Below, piece by piece: positions 1 through 12,300 of a stretch of 64,000 nucleotides of DNA. The first letter of the stretch is position 1; the number at the start of each line of letters is the position of its first letter. The translations under genes and the position numbers were made by a program. Source of the stretch: Procambarus clarkii. Lineage: Eukaryota > Arthropoda > Malacostraca > Decapoda > Cambaridae. The notes beneath the pieces were generated by a model. It was given only the letters and a program-made list of their open reading frames with translations, was not told the DNA's origin and did no database searches. The stretch is taken from assembly GCF_040958095.1 (NCBI RefSeq), contig NC_091195.1, forward strand, positions 28,375,586-28,439,585, written 5' to 3'.

Positions 1-11
1 TGAAAGCAGGA

Positions 12-1091
12 TCATGTATTCCTGCTGAATCTCTCAGGGTTGCAGGTAAGATATCTGACGAGGTCGTGCGATGCATGGGAGGAGAAAAGGAAGGCTGGTA
101 GAGCAATTTGGGAGGCTGTGCGGACACCAAGGCCGCCGAGTCTTATATTGAGGGATGCTTGCTCCCACTGAGAGTCGTCCAATGGCAGGTTCAGGACTTT
201 CACCAGCATGGACCTCAGAAGGGTGTCATACACATTTAACTTAGGGCTGCTGTAGGATGGAGAACATCTCAGAAAGTAGGGCAACTTAGGGGAAGATAGG
301 TATCTTGTGAGGAGGAAAAGAGAATCACGGGCATCAATCTTGTCAATCCTGTCCAGCATTCTCTTTAGATCAGTGATTTTTGCATCCAGGACCTCCTCGA
401 TTGCTCGTGGGCCAATGGGGGCACCCAGGAGGGTGCAGTCAGATGATTCTACAACGAGAATGTCTGGAAGAACATTTTTTATTTGGCCAGTGATGTCTGG
501 GTTGCGGGAGACTATTTCACATTTGGATGCATTGAGAATGAGGCCCAAGGCTGCTCCCTGCTCCTGGAATTTCCTTATATCCTCCTAAATGGTTTCCGGG
601 GTTCCAGCGAGAGTGCCATCATCCAGGTACCAGATGTTTAACTCGCTTGTCAGACTATCAGTGACCTCTTTGATAGCTAAGCAGAAAAGGAGGGGGGCTA
701 AGGGGTCACCTTGTTGGACACCTTCACAGGAGTTTATTTCATGCTCCCCAAAAAGAAGCTTAGAGTCCCCACTGTAGCACGATCGGATGAATGGGTAAAG
801 GGGACGGAAATGGTTGTGTACAGCCCTGAGGACAGCGTCTCTTCTGACGTGATTGAAAGCATTTTTGAAGTCAAGCTTTACTAGTGCCTTCTGGTTCGGG
901 AGATCAGCAATGTAAGCCCGCGCTGCATGTGCTGTGTGAATCCCAAACCCGAGCTGATGAGGTTTCAGCAAGGTGGCTGCTTCCTGACTGATAGATCTCA
1001 CTGCAGCCTTAGCTACGAGGCGTCGGAGGGTGTTGCCAATGATGGGCCCGGTGAATTTGCTGCCACATCTCTCCGAGAGAGGTGTGTTCAT
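12..1091 (-). pseudogene. LINE ORF2 reverse transcriptase, internally deleted and broken
   Basis: RT motifs in order on the - strand: IGNTLRRLVAKAA, VKLDFKNAFNHVRRDA, EGVQQGDPLAPLLFCLA and WYLDDGTLAG (catalytic aspartates near 615-626). Stops occur at 585-587 and 12-14. The change from the endonuclease linker to the RT is abrupt at about 1040-1060, and the usual N-terminal RT segment of about 200 residues is not present. I infer an internal deletion. Confidence 0.75.
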
Positions 1092-1413
1092 TCAGGTGTG
1101 AACACCATTCCAGCCACTTTTGTTCTTTTATTTGTCTGGTCTCTCGATGTACATGTTCCTTGACCTCACAAAGTAAGATCCTGTTGCGGTCACTTGGCTG
1201 CTTTTTGTATAGCTTTCTTGTTCTATTGAGTCTATGGTTGAGTTCTTTGACACGTTCGCAATAGTACCAATGATCTTTATGGTGTCCGGTGGACTGTTTT
1301 TTCAGTGGGATTGAGTGGTTGGCTGCACTTTGAATCGCTTTGACAAATTCTTGTTCTGCCTGATTAATGTCTTCGGGAAGATCATAGTTTCTTTGCCACT
1401 CTGAAATGAGGTT

Positions 1414-2184
1414 TTAAAATCGGTCCCAGTTTGCTAAAGCAAAGTTCCAGGCTTCAGATGGAGGCGGAGGTGGGGTGGGTAGGTCTAACTGAAGATCAAT
1501 TTGGACCCCATAGTGGTCGCTTGTCAGTGTGGGCTCAACTGACCATGTTGCTGCATCTCTTAGGGAGGCTGAAACGAAGGTTAGGTCTAATCTGCCTCCT
1601 TGGATGTGGGTAGGTTCATTCTTGTTTAGGATTTGTATTTCTGGAAGCTGGTTCAGTAGATGTGTAATGTGTATGCCGGCTTCATTTGTTTTGTTCGAGC
1701 CCAGTGCCAATCGATGATGGGCATTAAAATCTCCACAAATGATTGTGTTTGTTGTTGTCGCGTGTCCAAATAACACAGAGAGATCCATTTCGGCTTGTGG
1801 AGACCTGTACACATTGAACACTTCAAGTTTGTCGTGTCTTAGCTCAATGGTGACTCCCATTACCTCTGTCCCTGCTCCACAATTGGGTGGGCTGGTTATG
1901 GATTTGGAGATCAGGTCACATTTTACATAGATTGCACATCCCCTGGATTGCCCATTGATCCATGGAAGGAAGAAGCCTCGATAGCCTGAGATTTTAGATT
2001 CTAATCCGGCTCGAAGCAAGCTCTCCTGTAGTATCAGGATGTCTATGCCCTTGGTTGCTGCTATGCATTGCAAGTGTTGCAATTTAGTGCGCAGTCCTTG
2101 CGCATTCCATTGCAGGATCTTTAGACCTCTAGGTTCTTGGAATTTGCTGATAATTCCGTGGTATCCATGGAGTCTGATGAACAC
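1414..2184 (-). pseudogene. LINE ORF2 N-terminus: apurinic-type endonuclease domain
   Basis: This 256-codon frame holds LKILQWNAQGLRTK, ILILQES, CGDFNAHH and TSDHYGVQ, the ordered motifs of the exonuclease-endonuclease-phosphatase fold used by LINEs to nick target DNA. It ends at a TAA at 1414-1416. The same frame then stays readable to about 1050 (ISEWQRNYDLPEDIN and on), so that TAA is a mutation inside ORF2. Confidence 0.85.
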
Positions 2185-3680
2185 GCCATGGAAGTTGCAA
2201 TTGGTGTATAGGTTCTTAGTGGACCTGAAATTGACTCATCAATGTCGCTTTCCGACGAGCTGGACTCTATCTGCTTTTTATGGGGGTGTCTCCTGCCCTG
2301 CTGTCTTGACGGTGTGGATATTACATCTTCGAATTTTTTGAGCTTGTGCTCAATTGTCTTCCGAGTCTCTGTGGTTTGCTTGATTCCATGTGAAGACAGC
2401 AGACTTTCGATCAACTCAGTGACCAAAGTTTTGAGCATTGGCCAGAGAGCGTCCAGTTCAGTGGGAGCACTATTTAATGTTGTGCAGGTTAGGGGCCTAG
2501 TGGCTTTTAGACCCTTCTCGGTGGTAACTTTGGCACTGGAATTGCTACTCCTATTGGCCCCAGTGTGCTTGCTGGATGAAATGGGAGGCCGACTGCTTTG
2601 AACATGATTCTTGTGTCCTCCATCTTTCTTTTTGTCTTGTACTGTCTTCTCACCCTTCACCATGGCCGATGGTGAAGGGCCGTGTGCCCCCTCTTCCTGA
2701 ATGGGTAGACCCCACGCGGTTTTAGTGGGCATGGGAGCTGGTATTCGTTTTGGTGGGGGTTTCGGCTCCGCTGTAGGCGTGGTGGGGTTCGTTTGAAGCC
2801 TTTTGATCCTTTCAGGGCATTTCAAGTTCCAGGCATGATGTGCCTTGGAACAATTTGGGCATTTTGCCTGAACAGGGTGGTTTGCCTTGAATTTATCAAT
2901 ACATGTTTTTGTATCATGGGGCTGGCTGCAGACTCCGCACCTCACTGGGCGTTGGCAGCCATCTTTGTGATGCCCAAATCTCTGACATCTAAAGCATCTT
3001 AGGGGTTCTGGGGTGTAAGGCCTGTGTTGGAACACCCCCCAGATTCCAAGGTCAAGTTTCTCTGGGATCCGTCCTCTTACTGTGAGAAGGACTTGTCGAG
3101 TTTCCTGTTTTGTGGTTCGTACTTGGCATCTCTCTGCTGACACCACATAGTTCAGCTTTTCGAGATGGCCAAGGGCCATATGCAAGGGATAGTGGAGGAC
3201 AATGATTTTACTTATTTTATCCTCTGGTTTCAGTTCCTCACATTTTGCGTAATTTTTTAGAATCGTAGCGGCCGACTCGTCTTTAGGCCTCAGAATGTAT
3301 TCTCCTTTGAGATTAGGTCTTGCTCTGACCTGGAGCTGGGGGTACTCTTTTTCCAGGTCCACTACAGTAGCGTAGGAAGACTTACCTTCCGTGTGCTACA
3401 CTTTGAAGACTGGAAGCATAGATCTAGTCTGAGGCGCTGGGAGAGCTGGAGAAGCTGGAGAGATTAATGGGCGATGGGTCGTCATGGAGTGGCTTGTCCT
3501 GTTAGCCTTATTCACGTGATGCCACTCGCCGTCACTTTCAGAACTAGTATCCATTATCGATGGTCTTTTCCTACACTGAGCAGCATTGCTGGATCGATTA
3601 TAAGTCAATTGGAATTCCATGATGAAATTCAAATGATCACTTGTGGAGTGGTCTGGTGAGTGAAGGCTTGCTATTCTCAA
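2121..3680 (-). pseudogene. LINE ORF1: gag-like nucleic-acid-binding protein, broken by one stop
   Basis: ORF1p of a non-LTR element packages element RNA. From 3362 to 2121 one open stretch of 413 codons includes CFRCQRFGHHKDGC, CGVCSQPHDTKTC and CPNCSKAHHAWNLKC, three zinc knuckles in a row. The preceding 94 codons (3680-3396) are in the same frame, separated only by a TAG at 3396-3398, and the sequence between reads on as plausible coding sequence. So ORF1 is one ~520-codon frame with a single nonsense change. Its end overlaps the start of the endonuclease frame by about 60 bp. Confidence 0.8.
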
Positions 3681-3700
3681 ATCTCTTGCTTATATAGGGT

Positions 3701-4215
3701 GACTACACCTCACAATAAGACAGGAGGGTGGAAAAACCGTTACCTGTAAATAGGGATAGAATTATAGCTTGTGTAATTAGTTATGCTATTAAGATGATGA
3801 GATAATGGAGCGAGTATAAGTTTACTCGCTACAAAGGTGAAGAAAAAAAATGTGAATAACTATGAAATGCAATACACTTATTATACAATTGCACAATGTT
3901 GTACAATTGCACGTTGTAAATTGTATAATAAGTTAGTTTAATTCATTTATTATGCTCCCCATAACCATCTTGTGACAGGTCAAGTCGTCTACTGCAGTTT
4001 CGGATACCTCACTAGAAACAACTTCGTTCACTGAGAAGTTTGTACATACAAACCATTTCGTTCATATATGCGCTGGTTTGTGTTCGCTGTTGTTCTCGTC
4101 TGAATAAATACATGACACTTGTTCATATAATTAGCGCTTCCATTAAGACATCAATTATTAGAATAACAAGGTGCAAACCATACCCCCTTACAGTTGAAAT
4201 CTATTTATTTATATA
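3701..4215. other. AT-rich spacer, no gene seen
   Basis: Short low-complexity DNA between the LINE and the first SINE-like repeat. At 3940-3985 there is a stretch (TTTATTATGCTCCCCAT) that recurs at 4551 and 6862, probably the tail of a SINE. Confidence 0.5.
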
Positions 4216-4422
4216 CAAGAAGGTACATTGGGTTGCGAGAGTACATAACAATGTACATGCATTGTAGCAAAATTTGAGTTGACGGAGTGGGTAGCACAAG
4301 ATACAGTTAGAGTTTGAAACACATTTACCTGCCCGAAACGTTGCGCGTACTAGTGGCTTTACAAGATTGTAATTACCATATTATGTATCCTCACATTCCT
4401 AATGTACCTTCTTGTATAAGCA

Positions 4423-4517
<95 letters not shown>

Positions 4518-4518
4518 A
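4216..4518 (+). mobile_element. SINE-like repeat with conserved core, ending in an (AAAT)n tail
   Basis: Contains CCCGAAACGTTGCGCGTAC and ACTAGTGGCTTTACAAG, the core shared with the tRNA-derived SINE copies in this window. Next comes CATTCCTAATGTACC and then about 24 AAAT repeats (4421-4518), which look like its 3' tail. Confidence 0.6.
4421..4518. repeat. Microsatellite (AAAT)n, about 24 units
   Basis: An uninterrupted tetranucleotide array at the 3' end of the SINE-like repeat. Confidence 0.95.
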
Positions 4519-4545
4519 AAAATGTAGAAACAAGGCACCGCCGAA

Positions 4546-4640
4546 GGAGGCTAATTTATTATGCACCCCATACTCATCCAGTGAGTAGTGGAGCAGAACA
4601 TAGATTACATGGTCATAAAATCTTAATCAAACCTCAGTGG
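4546..4640. repeat. Short dispersed repeat fragment (TTTATTATGCACCCCAT family)
   Basis: The same phrase occurs at 4551 and 6862, each followed by GTGAG(C/T)A(A)TAGTGGA-like DNA, and a weaker copy lies at 3942. It probably marks one end of a SINE family. The full unit is not resolved. Confidence 0.4.
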
Positions 4641-4739
4641 CTATTTTTACATTATCATTTACAACTAACTTAAGCAAAATATCTATAATAGATATTATTA
4701 TATACAAGTATATCTATCACATAATAAATGTAAAAGGAG

Positions 4740-5210
4740 TTTATCCAAAAACTGACCAAAGTGTTGTGTTTTGTGCGCTGAATCGTGTTTGTGGTCACAC
4801 GGGTGTGTTGTGTGTTCGCTGGCGGGCTGTGGCCTTACCAAGCCCGGATTATATCCATAACATCACTAAACTTCATTTAATAACTATATGCCTGTTAAGT
4901 AGAAGATTTTTATTGTTAATAGCATTATATTGTCGTTTTAATATTGAACACGTACACGTATGCGAAACGTCCAAAGCTGGTGTCCGAAGCGGTCAAAACA
5001 TTGGTGTGCGACGTGTAAAAGATGTGTTGGCGTGTGTGTCATGGGATGTGCACCTGACAGCTGCTGTTGCTGCTCTCTCTGGCACTGTGGCACTGTGTGG
5101 GGCCAGGTGGCACCATCCCCGCCATTGTTCCTGGTGATAACACAGAGGCTCGGCTCTATCAGTCTCAGGGGCGTCGCCACAGCCTAGGGGACCTTCCTTC
5201 ATATTTATGT
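4740..5210 (+). promoter_or_regulatory. GC-richer stretch upstream of FCSK, possible promoter or noncoding first exon
   Basis: Unlike its AT-rich surroundings this stretch is GC- and CpG-containing. It has no homology that I recognise, and a 166-codon open frame across it does not resemble any protein. Its position 1-1.5 kb before the first coding exon fits a promoter or 5' UTR exon. This is inference only. Confidence 0.25.
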
Positions 5211-5454
5211 ATAGTTTTCTGGTTATAGTTTTGATATAATGCTAGCAATTAGATCGCTAATTGATTGATATTTTGAATGATTTGCATATAGTACCTATTA
5301 AAGCATCACATTAAGCTTGCTTTGCTCAATGTTGTTATAAATAAATACAGAAAATAATTGTAATTTTTGATTTCGAATGCATATGTAATGGTTCATCTTT
5401 ATACAACAGCCTAAAGTTTATTTTTTTTATATAAAAATAACCTTTATTTAATGT

Positions 5455-5536
5455 ACTGAGCTGTGGGGAGCAGTTGGCTCACAACTATTTGACAAGCTGC
5501 TGGCTTCCTGTCATCACTGAGGCCACTAGTGTGTAT
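5455..5536 (+). mobile_element. LINE 3' UTR fragment
   Basis: The words GACAAGCTGCTGGCTTCCTG and GAGGCCACTAGTGT match the 3' UTR of the LINE fragment at 8225-8345 (CAAGTCGCCAGCTTCCTG and GAGGCCACTAGTGT). Confidence 0.45.
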
Positions 5537-5542
5537 TTTTTA

Positions 5543-5800
5543 TTTTTTGAGATATATAGAAGAGTTGTTACATTCTTGTAGAGCCACTAGTACGCGTAGC
5601 GTTTCGGGCAGGTCCCTGGAATACGATCCCCGCCGCGAAGAATCGTTGTTACAACCAAGTACACATTTTACTGTTGAGTTAAACAGAGGCTACAGTTAAG
5701 GATTTGCGCCCAGTAAATACTCCCCGGCCAGGATACGAACCCATGACATAGCGCTCGCGGAACGCCAGGCGAGTGTCTTACCACTACACCACGGAGACTG
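5543..5800 (-). mobile_element. tRNA-derived SINE, family A, full-length
   Basis: On the - strand: a tRNA-like head (CCGTGGTGTAGTGGTAAGAC as A box, GGGTTCGTATCCTGG as B box), a body with TTAACTCAACAGTAAAATG, the core CCGAAACGCTACGCGTAC, then CTTCTATATATCTCAAAAA and an A-rich tail. Four other copies lie at 33227, 37340, 47062 and 62513. Confidence 0.85.
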
Positions 5801-6230
5801 GTTTGGTGGCCCTCAGGTAAAATAAGGTCCGGGGTTTTTATTCCCAAACACAACGAAGCATTATAGCACACTGTATTCCTAGCAGTAAATAAGTACATGG
5901 GAGCGAGCCAACTGTTGTGGCTTGTATCTTGGGCAAGGTAATTCACATTTGGTGCCTTAATAAGCCCAACGTGCTTCCTGTCAACACAAAATATGAAATC
6001 ATGACAATGACTACATCTCGGCTACTTGTCCATCTACCCAGTCTATTGTCACTAAGTATTGCTATTATTGTCGTCACGATTGGTGAATTTCCATCCTGCC
6101 GTAACCCTAGTAAGAACGCAGTGAATAATATCCCCACAAAGTAATGCATCGTGAGCCCGAGTTGGCATATATCCCAAACTATAAATATTGAAAATTTATT
6201 ATGCCAGTACTGTATACACATAATCGTTTC
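5801..6230. other. Upstream DNA of FCSK, no gene seen
   Basis: AT-rich sequence without a recognisable repeat or coding signal. Confidence 0.5.
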
Positions 6231-6246
6231 CTCCAGGTTGAGCATA
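6231..6246 (+). promoter_or_regulatory. FCSK: Probable splice acceptor and short 5' UTR before the FCSK start codon
   Basis: CGTTTCCTCCAG ends at 6236 and is followed by ten bases and then the ATG. This is a good 3' splice site and implies a noncoding exon upstream. The GC-richer stretch at about 4740-5200 is a candidate place for it, but I see no strong donor there. Confidence 0.4.
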
Positions 6247-6337
6247 ATGGACTCGGCTGGTGATGACGGCAATCTTCACTGGACTACCATAGTTATAACT
6301 TGCTCGTCTGCAAGTGTAAGAGAAGGAGTGGAAGAAG
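6247..6337 (+). CDS. FCSK: FCSK coding exon 1 (residues 1-30 plus 1 nt)
   Basis: Starts at the first in-frame ATG and includes the stretch [10 protein letters not shown], which matches the WTVIILTC start of vertebrate FCSK. The donor is GTACAG at 6338. A pyrimidine-rich CTCCAG at 6231-6236 lies 10 nt before the ATG, so this exon probably begins at 6237 as an internal exon, with a noncoding exon further upstream. Confidence 0.85.
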
Positions 6338-9300
6338 GTACAGTATTTCAGATTAAGTCAATCGTTTTCTAATGTTAATTTATATAGATAGTGAAAACTG
6401 CATTTCATTATAGTAGTATTTTTGCTGTTGACATGTATTGTTTGATCTCCAACTTGTCTGTCTTCTCTAATTGACAGACTACATATGGCAGACAGGTTGT
6501 TATGTTGATGCAAATTTTACTACAATGTACCTATTAATAATCCTCAAATTATGCATCAATGTACCTGTTGCAATTCTTCAAGTTTTGCTACATATTACCC
6601 ACTTAAAATGTTCCGTTGACCTGCCTGAAGTGCTATGCGTGTTAGTGGCATTGCAAGAACATCAGTGCTATGTACTCTCATAACATCAATGTACCTTTTT
6701 GTATATACAGTACAGTATATAAATAAATTAATAAATATAAACATTACAGGTTATTAGGCTCGATATTCTTCTTTTGGGCTTCTTCTCAACCATTTTCTAT
6801 CTGATCAGTTTCTGTAGAGTCGAAATTTCTTCCTTCATGCTTAGTTTTAGAGTTTAGTTAATTTATTATGCACCCTATACCCTTCCTGTGAGCAATAGTG
6901 GAAAAGGTTCCAGAGGCACATAATGGTTAGACACAATATAATACATTTTTTTGAACTAGTTACAGTATGAAAAATATTATATGCTACTGTATATAAATAG
7001 AAGGAATAACTTTTCTTGTAGAGTAGCTCAATTTGTGCAGTGTAATCTGTCAGTTTTCGTCTAATTTTTATGGTTATTTTCAGAATGTAATCGGCTGTCT
7101 AAGGGTGGACTTTTACCCAGTCATGACCTCCTCTTGGTGTTGGATGACCCACGGCCGGAAGGCCACCTGGTGAAACATGAGTCTGAATTTCAGCCAGGCC
7201 CAGGTGTTGGAAGTGGAGGAGCGACAATTAATGCCCTTCTTGTGACAATAGAGAGGCTTTCTGCCCAGCAAGGTCATACTACAGTGAGTTTCTCACTATC
7301 CTTATCGTTATTATTACTGTATTGATCATTAAAAATGCAAAGTGAAATGATAACTGATAATTGACTTTCAGTAAAATTAAAAAGTACCTAATTTCATCCT
7401 CAGTTGCAGGCGATGAGTCACAATAACGTGGCTAAAGTATGTTGACCAGACCACACACTAGAAGGTGAAGGGACGACGACGTTTCGATCCATCCTGGACC
7501 ATTCTCAAGTTGATTGGCATTCTCAAATCAACTTGAGAATGGTCCAGGACGGACCGAAACGTCATCGTCCCTTCACCTTCTAGTGTGTGGTCTGGTCTTC
7601 ATCCTCAGTTTCCTACCTTGAGCTTCAACCTCACACTGTATCTTGTACTACCCACTTCCCCAATATTAGTACTTAAGACATATCTTCACCAGTGTAATCA
7701 CCTCTGTCAATTTATATTGAGTTATTTGATATAAAACCTTGTTACAATGTACCTTTTCATCTTGATATGTTTGATTAAGGACCTGCCAGAAATGGTGTGT
7801 GTGTGTGTGTGTGTGTTAGTGGCTTTGCAAGAATGTACAAATACCAATCTTATGTATTCTCACCAACCCATTGTACCTTCTTGTGAATAAATTATTATTG
7901 CTTTCTAGTATGTACTCTTATGGTGGTATATAGTTTTGAGCTGCAGTCACTAAAATTACATCATTTTCTCCCAAGTTATGCTCAGAAATCTATTGCTAAC
8001 AAACTTCTATGTACAGTATTGGGGGCACCCAAACACTTAATACAAACACAGCATCCAGCTTCCTGAAGATGATGTGCCTGCTTTCTGACACATACATTGT
8101 GGCTTGCATTGCCAGCCACAATGTAGGACTGAGAACTTTTTGCAAGGAGAACAAAGAGATGCTTTTCACCCACAGGGTTATAAACCCATGGAACCTCCTA
8201 CCCGCTGAAGCTGTAAATGCCTAAACTCTGTTAATATTTAAAGTACAAACAGCTGGAAAAGATCAAGGCAAATGGGGGAGGGGGGACCTTTGACAAGTCG
8301 CCAGCTTCCTGTTCTTATCGAGGCCACTAGTGTTAGTGGCTCTTTGGTAAACTCGTGTAATATAATTTTGAGGTGGTTTTAAGCACCTCTACATGACTAC
8401 AGGACATTGCTGGAAGCAGCATTTCTGTACTCTTAATGTTCTAATATTTCTGTCGTGTCAACTACTGTATTTGCTTTCAGTTTGACCACTATTTTATATA
8501 GTACATAGATTGTATGAATTTTTACAGATCAGCAGTGAACTTGTTCACAGTAGCCGCATTCTTGTGGTACATCATGGTCGTCTTCTAGTCCATTCTCCAG
8601 GTGGCACTGCATTCCTCCGCCTTTCACCAGAACAGACATTTGTGCCACCTTGTGCCAAAATCTCGCCACCAACTCTGCTTCAACATACCATTTGGATGAC
8701 AACTAAAGTATGATTCAGTGCAGTGGCAGCTCGCCCATAGGAGCTACTGAGCTGCAGCCCCCTTCCCCCCACTCACTGCCAGGTGTATGACTGCATCAAC
8801 CTCATACTAGAATAATAAGCAACTAACAAATGTGTCATAACAAAGTCTTTATATGTTATTTTCAGTATACTGTATTTATAACTGAATTTTGAACATTTTC
8901 ATTAAATAAGAGACAAATATAGAGGTTTCATGGTATTCACTAGTGATGCAGTCCCCTCTCCATTCTATGTTGCCACAAGACACCCCTTGGGAATTAGCAT
9001 TTCCTTGTTAATATTACAGAAAACTTATTTTTATAGCAGGTGCATTAATATAAATGCTTTACTGTATATTTTGTCAATCCCTATTTAGTAATAATGGCTG
9101 TACCTCTTAGTTGATTATGGGTTAGTTATTTGATTACAGCATTGCATACTTTCAGTTGTAGTATCTCTTCACTATGGATTTGCTGCAAACATTTGGACCA
9201 ATCCATTCACTAGGGCAGAAAATAATACAGTGCACCAATGATAGCAGAAGCTTCAACAAATGAAAAACCTCGAGAGAATGTGTAATATTGAATATTTGGT

Positions 9301-12300
9301 GGGAAATAGATACAGTATTGCTAAGAAATTAGCTAATCAGGGGCCAGATTCACGAAGCAGTTATGCAAGCACTTACGAACCTGTACATCATTTCTCAATC
9401 TTTGGCGGCTTTGTTTATAATTATTAAATGGTAAATAAGCTCTAAAGCACCTGGAGGCTGTTTATAATAATAACAGTTGATTGGGAAGTTTTCATGCTTG
9501 TAAACTGTTTAATAAATGTAACCAAAGCCGTCAAAGATTGAGGAAAGATGTACACGTTTGTAAGTACTTGCGTAACTGCTTCGTGAATCTGGCCCCAGGT
9601 TACCAAATCTTGGAAAAAGTGTTTTGTCTCTAATTTATTTTCATGCCTTCACTTTTGAAGTCCTACAACTTAGGTGATCCAATTCCATGTTCTCATGTGA
9701 TGGAGCTGCTAACAGTAGTTAGAAAATATTGAGTGGCCTCAATATTTACTTAGTTGCATCACATTCTTCTGATTTCATTGTGCAGTAGTCAGTTACATTA
9801 GAAAGAATGAAGGAGACATTACTGTACCATGTTTGAGGCCAGAGGATCCCTTCGCCTTGACAAAGCTCTACTTGCATACTTCTGACTTGCATGCATGGTT
9901 AAGAGTGATGCAGATTTCCCATGCACAAGGAATTTTGATGGATGTTATTTTCATTCACAGGTACATTTTTTGAGACAGCTCATTAATCAGATTTAGCCAG
10001 GGGCTTCACAATGTAAATTCAGCCGGTCACCATCACTCTAACCTTTGATTCTAAAGTTCTCTAAAGCACAATGAAATATCAAAAACTTGATGTACCTGTG
10101 AGAAAATATTGAGGCCCTACGATGGTCCAGTCAGTAGTGCATGGTGACCAAACCACACACTAGAAGGTGAAGGGACGACGACGTTTCGGTCCATCCTGGA
10201 CCATTCTCAAGTCGATTGTGAGAATGGTCACGTTCTCAAGTCACAATCGACTTGAGAATGGTCCAGGACGAACCGAAACGTCGTCGTCCCTTCACCTTCT
10301 AATGTGTGGTCAGGTCAACATACTTTAGCCACATTATTGTGACTCATCGCCTGCTTCTGTTCTTTTCTTTAATGCTATGGGTCTTCATTCCAACTAGAGG
10401 TGGTACCCACTTCCTATATAGATGTACATATAAATTATGCACACTGACAAATGTCTCTTTAAAAAATATTGCGGCATGGCAAAGGTTAAGGAGCATAGCC
10501 AGAATTACTACATAGTAAGTGGCAGGATATCATATTCAAAGTATGTTATGTTTTCAGATAAGTGCAAATAGCAAAACTGGAGTCTGGGTAACTTCATTAG
10601 ATGCTTTTCTGCCATATTCTTCCCTGCTATGCCCTCCTCATACTGATGGTGTTGATGGTGCTATTGTGTGCACGGTGGCAGCCCCCTTGCAGCACGCCGC
10701 ACACCATGGGGTAGTTATTGCTGCCAATGGTCAAGATATTAGCAAAATGGAATATAGGATGCCACTTGAGGAAATGAGTAAGTACTGTATGTCTATAGAT
10801 TTGTATAATAATTCATTTTGTCAGAGACAGACAGCCTGTGTATACATTGTACAGGTATGTACTTTAGGCTCGTTTCAAATCCCCCCCCCCCACCCACCCT
10901 ACCCTACCCTTATCTTGAGATGATTTCGGGGCTTTAGTGTCCCCGCGGCCCGGTCCTCGACCAGGCCTCCACCCCCAGGAAGCAGCCCGTGACAGCTGAC
11001 TAACACCCGAGTACCTATTTTACTGCTAGGTAACAGGGGCATAGGGTGAAAGAAACTCTGCCCATTGTTTCTCGCTGGCGCCTGGGACTGAACCCAGGAC
11101 CACAGGATCACAAGTCCAATGTGCTGTCCACTCGGCCGACCGGCTCTCTACCGGCTCCCTACCCCCAAGGTCAAACTACTGACCTTTCCCAGGAAGCAAC
11201 CCCCTACAACAGTTGACTATCTCCTAGGTACCTATTTACTGTGCCATCATCAATGTTTTCTGTCTGGGTTCTGGCCTACCTTGAAGACTGGTTGATTTGA
11301 GTCTTCAAATCACAAAGTTGTTTCAACTGTCTGCTAGTCAGAGAATGTGCTTTTCCAGTTGGCAAGCTTTGACTTCCTTGTCGTCTGGCAGTCATGGTTA
11401 ATGTCATCCCAGTTGTTAAACTCATTTATTTATTTATTTATTTATTTATTTATGCATATACAAGAATGTACATAAGGAATGTGAGGATACAAATATGGTA
11501 ATTACAGTCTTGTAAAGCCACTAGCACGCGCAGCGTTTCGGGCAGGTCCTTAATCTAAGAAAATTTTAAGGAGGTAAATTGGGAGGTAAAGGTAAAGGAG
11601 GAGGTAAATTGGAGGTAAATTACTCATTGGGTAAATTAGTCTGGGACACCAGGACAACCTTTCCCTCTCTCCTGTGGTCAGCCTTGCTGTGTTTGCAGAT
11701 GTTTGATACCCAACATCTGCACTCTCCAGCAGATGTTGGGTAGATCTTGCCTTTTATATCAAAATTTTGAGTGCAACCTCTACTTTACCTGACACCCTTT
11801 CCTTTAAATTGATTCTGGCTGAAGGTACTTTACTCCTTCCTTGGCTGGTCACCCCTTTTCACATATTCATGATGGAGACACGAGTGCCTTGTTGATCTTG
11901 AAGATTTTTTTTTTTTTGGGGTGGGTGGGGGGAGGGGGGTTCATCCACATGGCACACTCCCTTTCTGTAGTGCAAGATGTGCACAGCTACATTGGGTCAG
12001 GGCTGGGGCTTTGTTTTCAGTGATCACTATGCCAGTCAGGGAGTATGGTCTTGTTTGCAGCGAGCACACATCACGGTGAGAGTGTGTGTTGATTTTTTTG
12101 TATGACCCCCATCAGTGCATTTTCTATACCTCTTTTTTTTTTCTATCTACAGTATTTCTCGCTTCTTTTTTTTTATCTCGCTTTAAGTTTCTCAATATGA
12201 TTCATCAAAATTGGGATTGTTTTGACTGTGTTAACCCCCATACAGTATGTGATCAAGGACTAATGAAATTAAATATGAAATTCTTGTTTGCAGGGAAAGT

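Larger units (their letters stand above)
1..3700 (-). mobile_element. Non-LTR retrotransposon, two-ORF type, degenerate, 3' part outside the window
   Basis: Read on the - strand this is ORF1 (3680-2121) with zinc knuckles, then ORF2 with an endonuclease (2184-1414) and reverse transcriptase (about 1091-12). The layout and the CCHC-rich ORF1 are those of the I/Jockey-like LINE group; I do not assign a clade. The copy is dead: there is one stop inside ORF1, a stop and a frame change in ORF2, and stops in the RT. Its 5' border is near 3700, where coding similarity ends. It lies upstream of FCSK in the opposite orientation. Confidence 0.85.

Noticed and set aside
307..588. Frames on the + strand inside the first LINE (for example 307-588, 2039-2341, 2242-2601)
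   Set aside because: They are antisense shadows of the LINE proteins on the - strand.
4637..5137. A 166-codon frame upstream of FCSK
   Set aside because: No recognisable domain, mixed low-complexity composition and no splice pattern linking it to exon 1. It is more likely noncoding.
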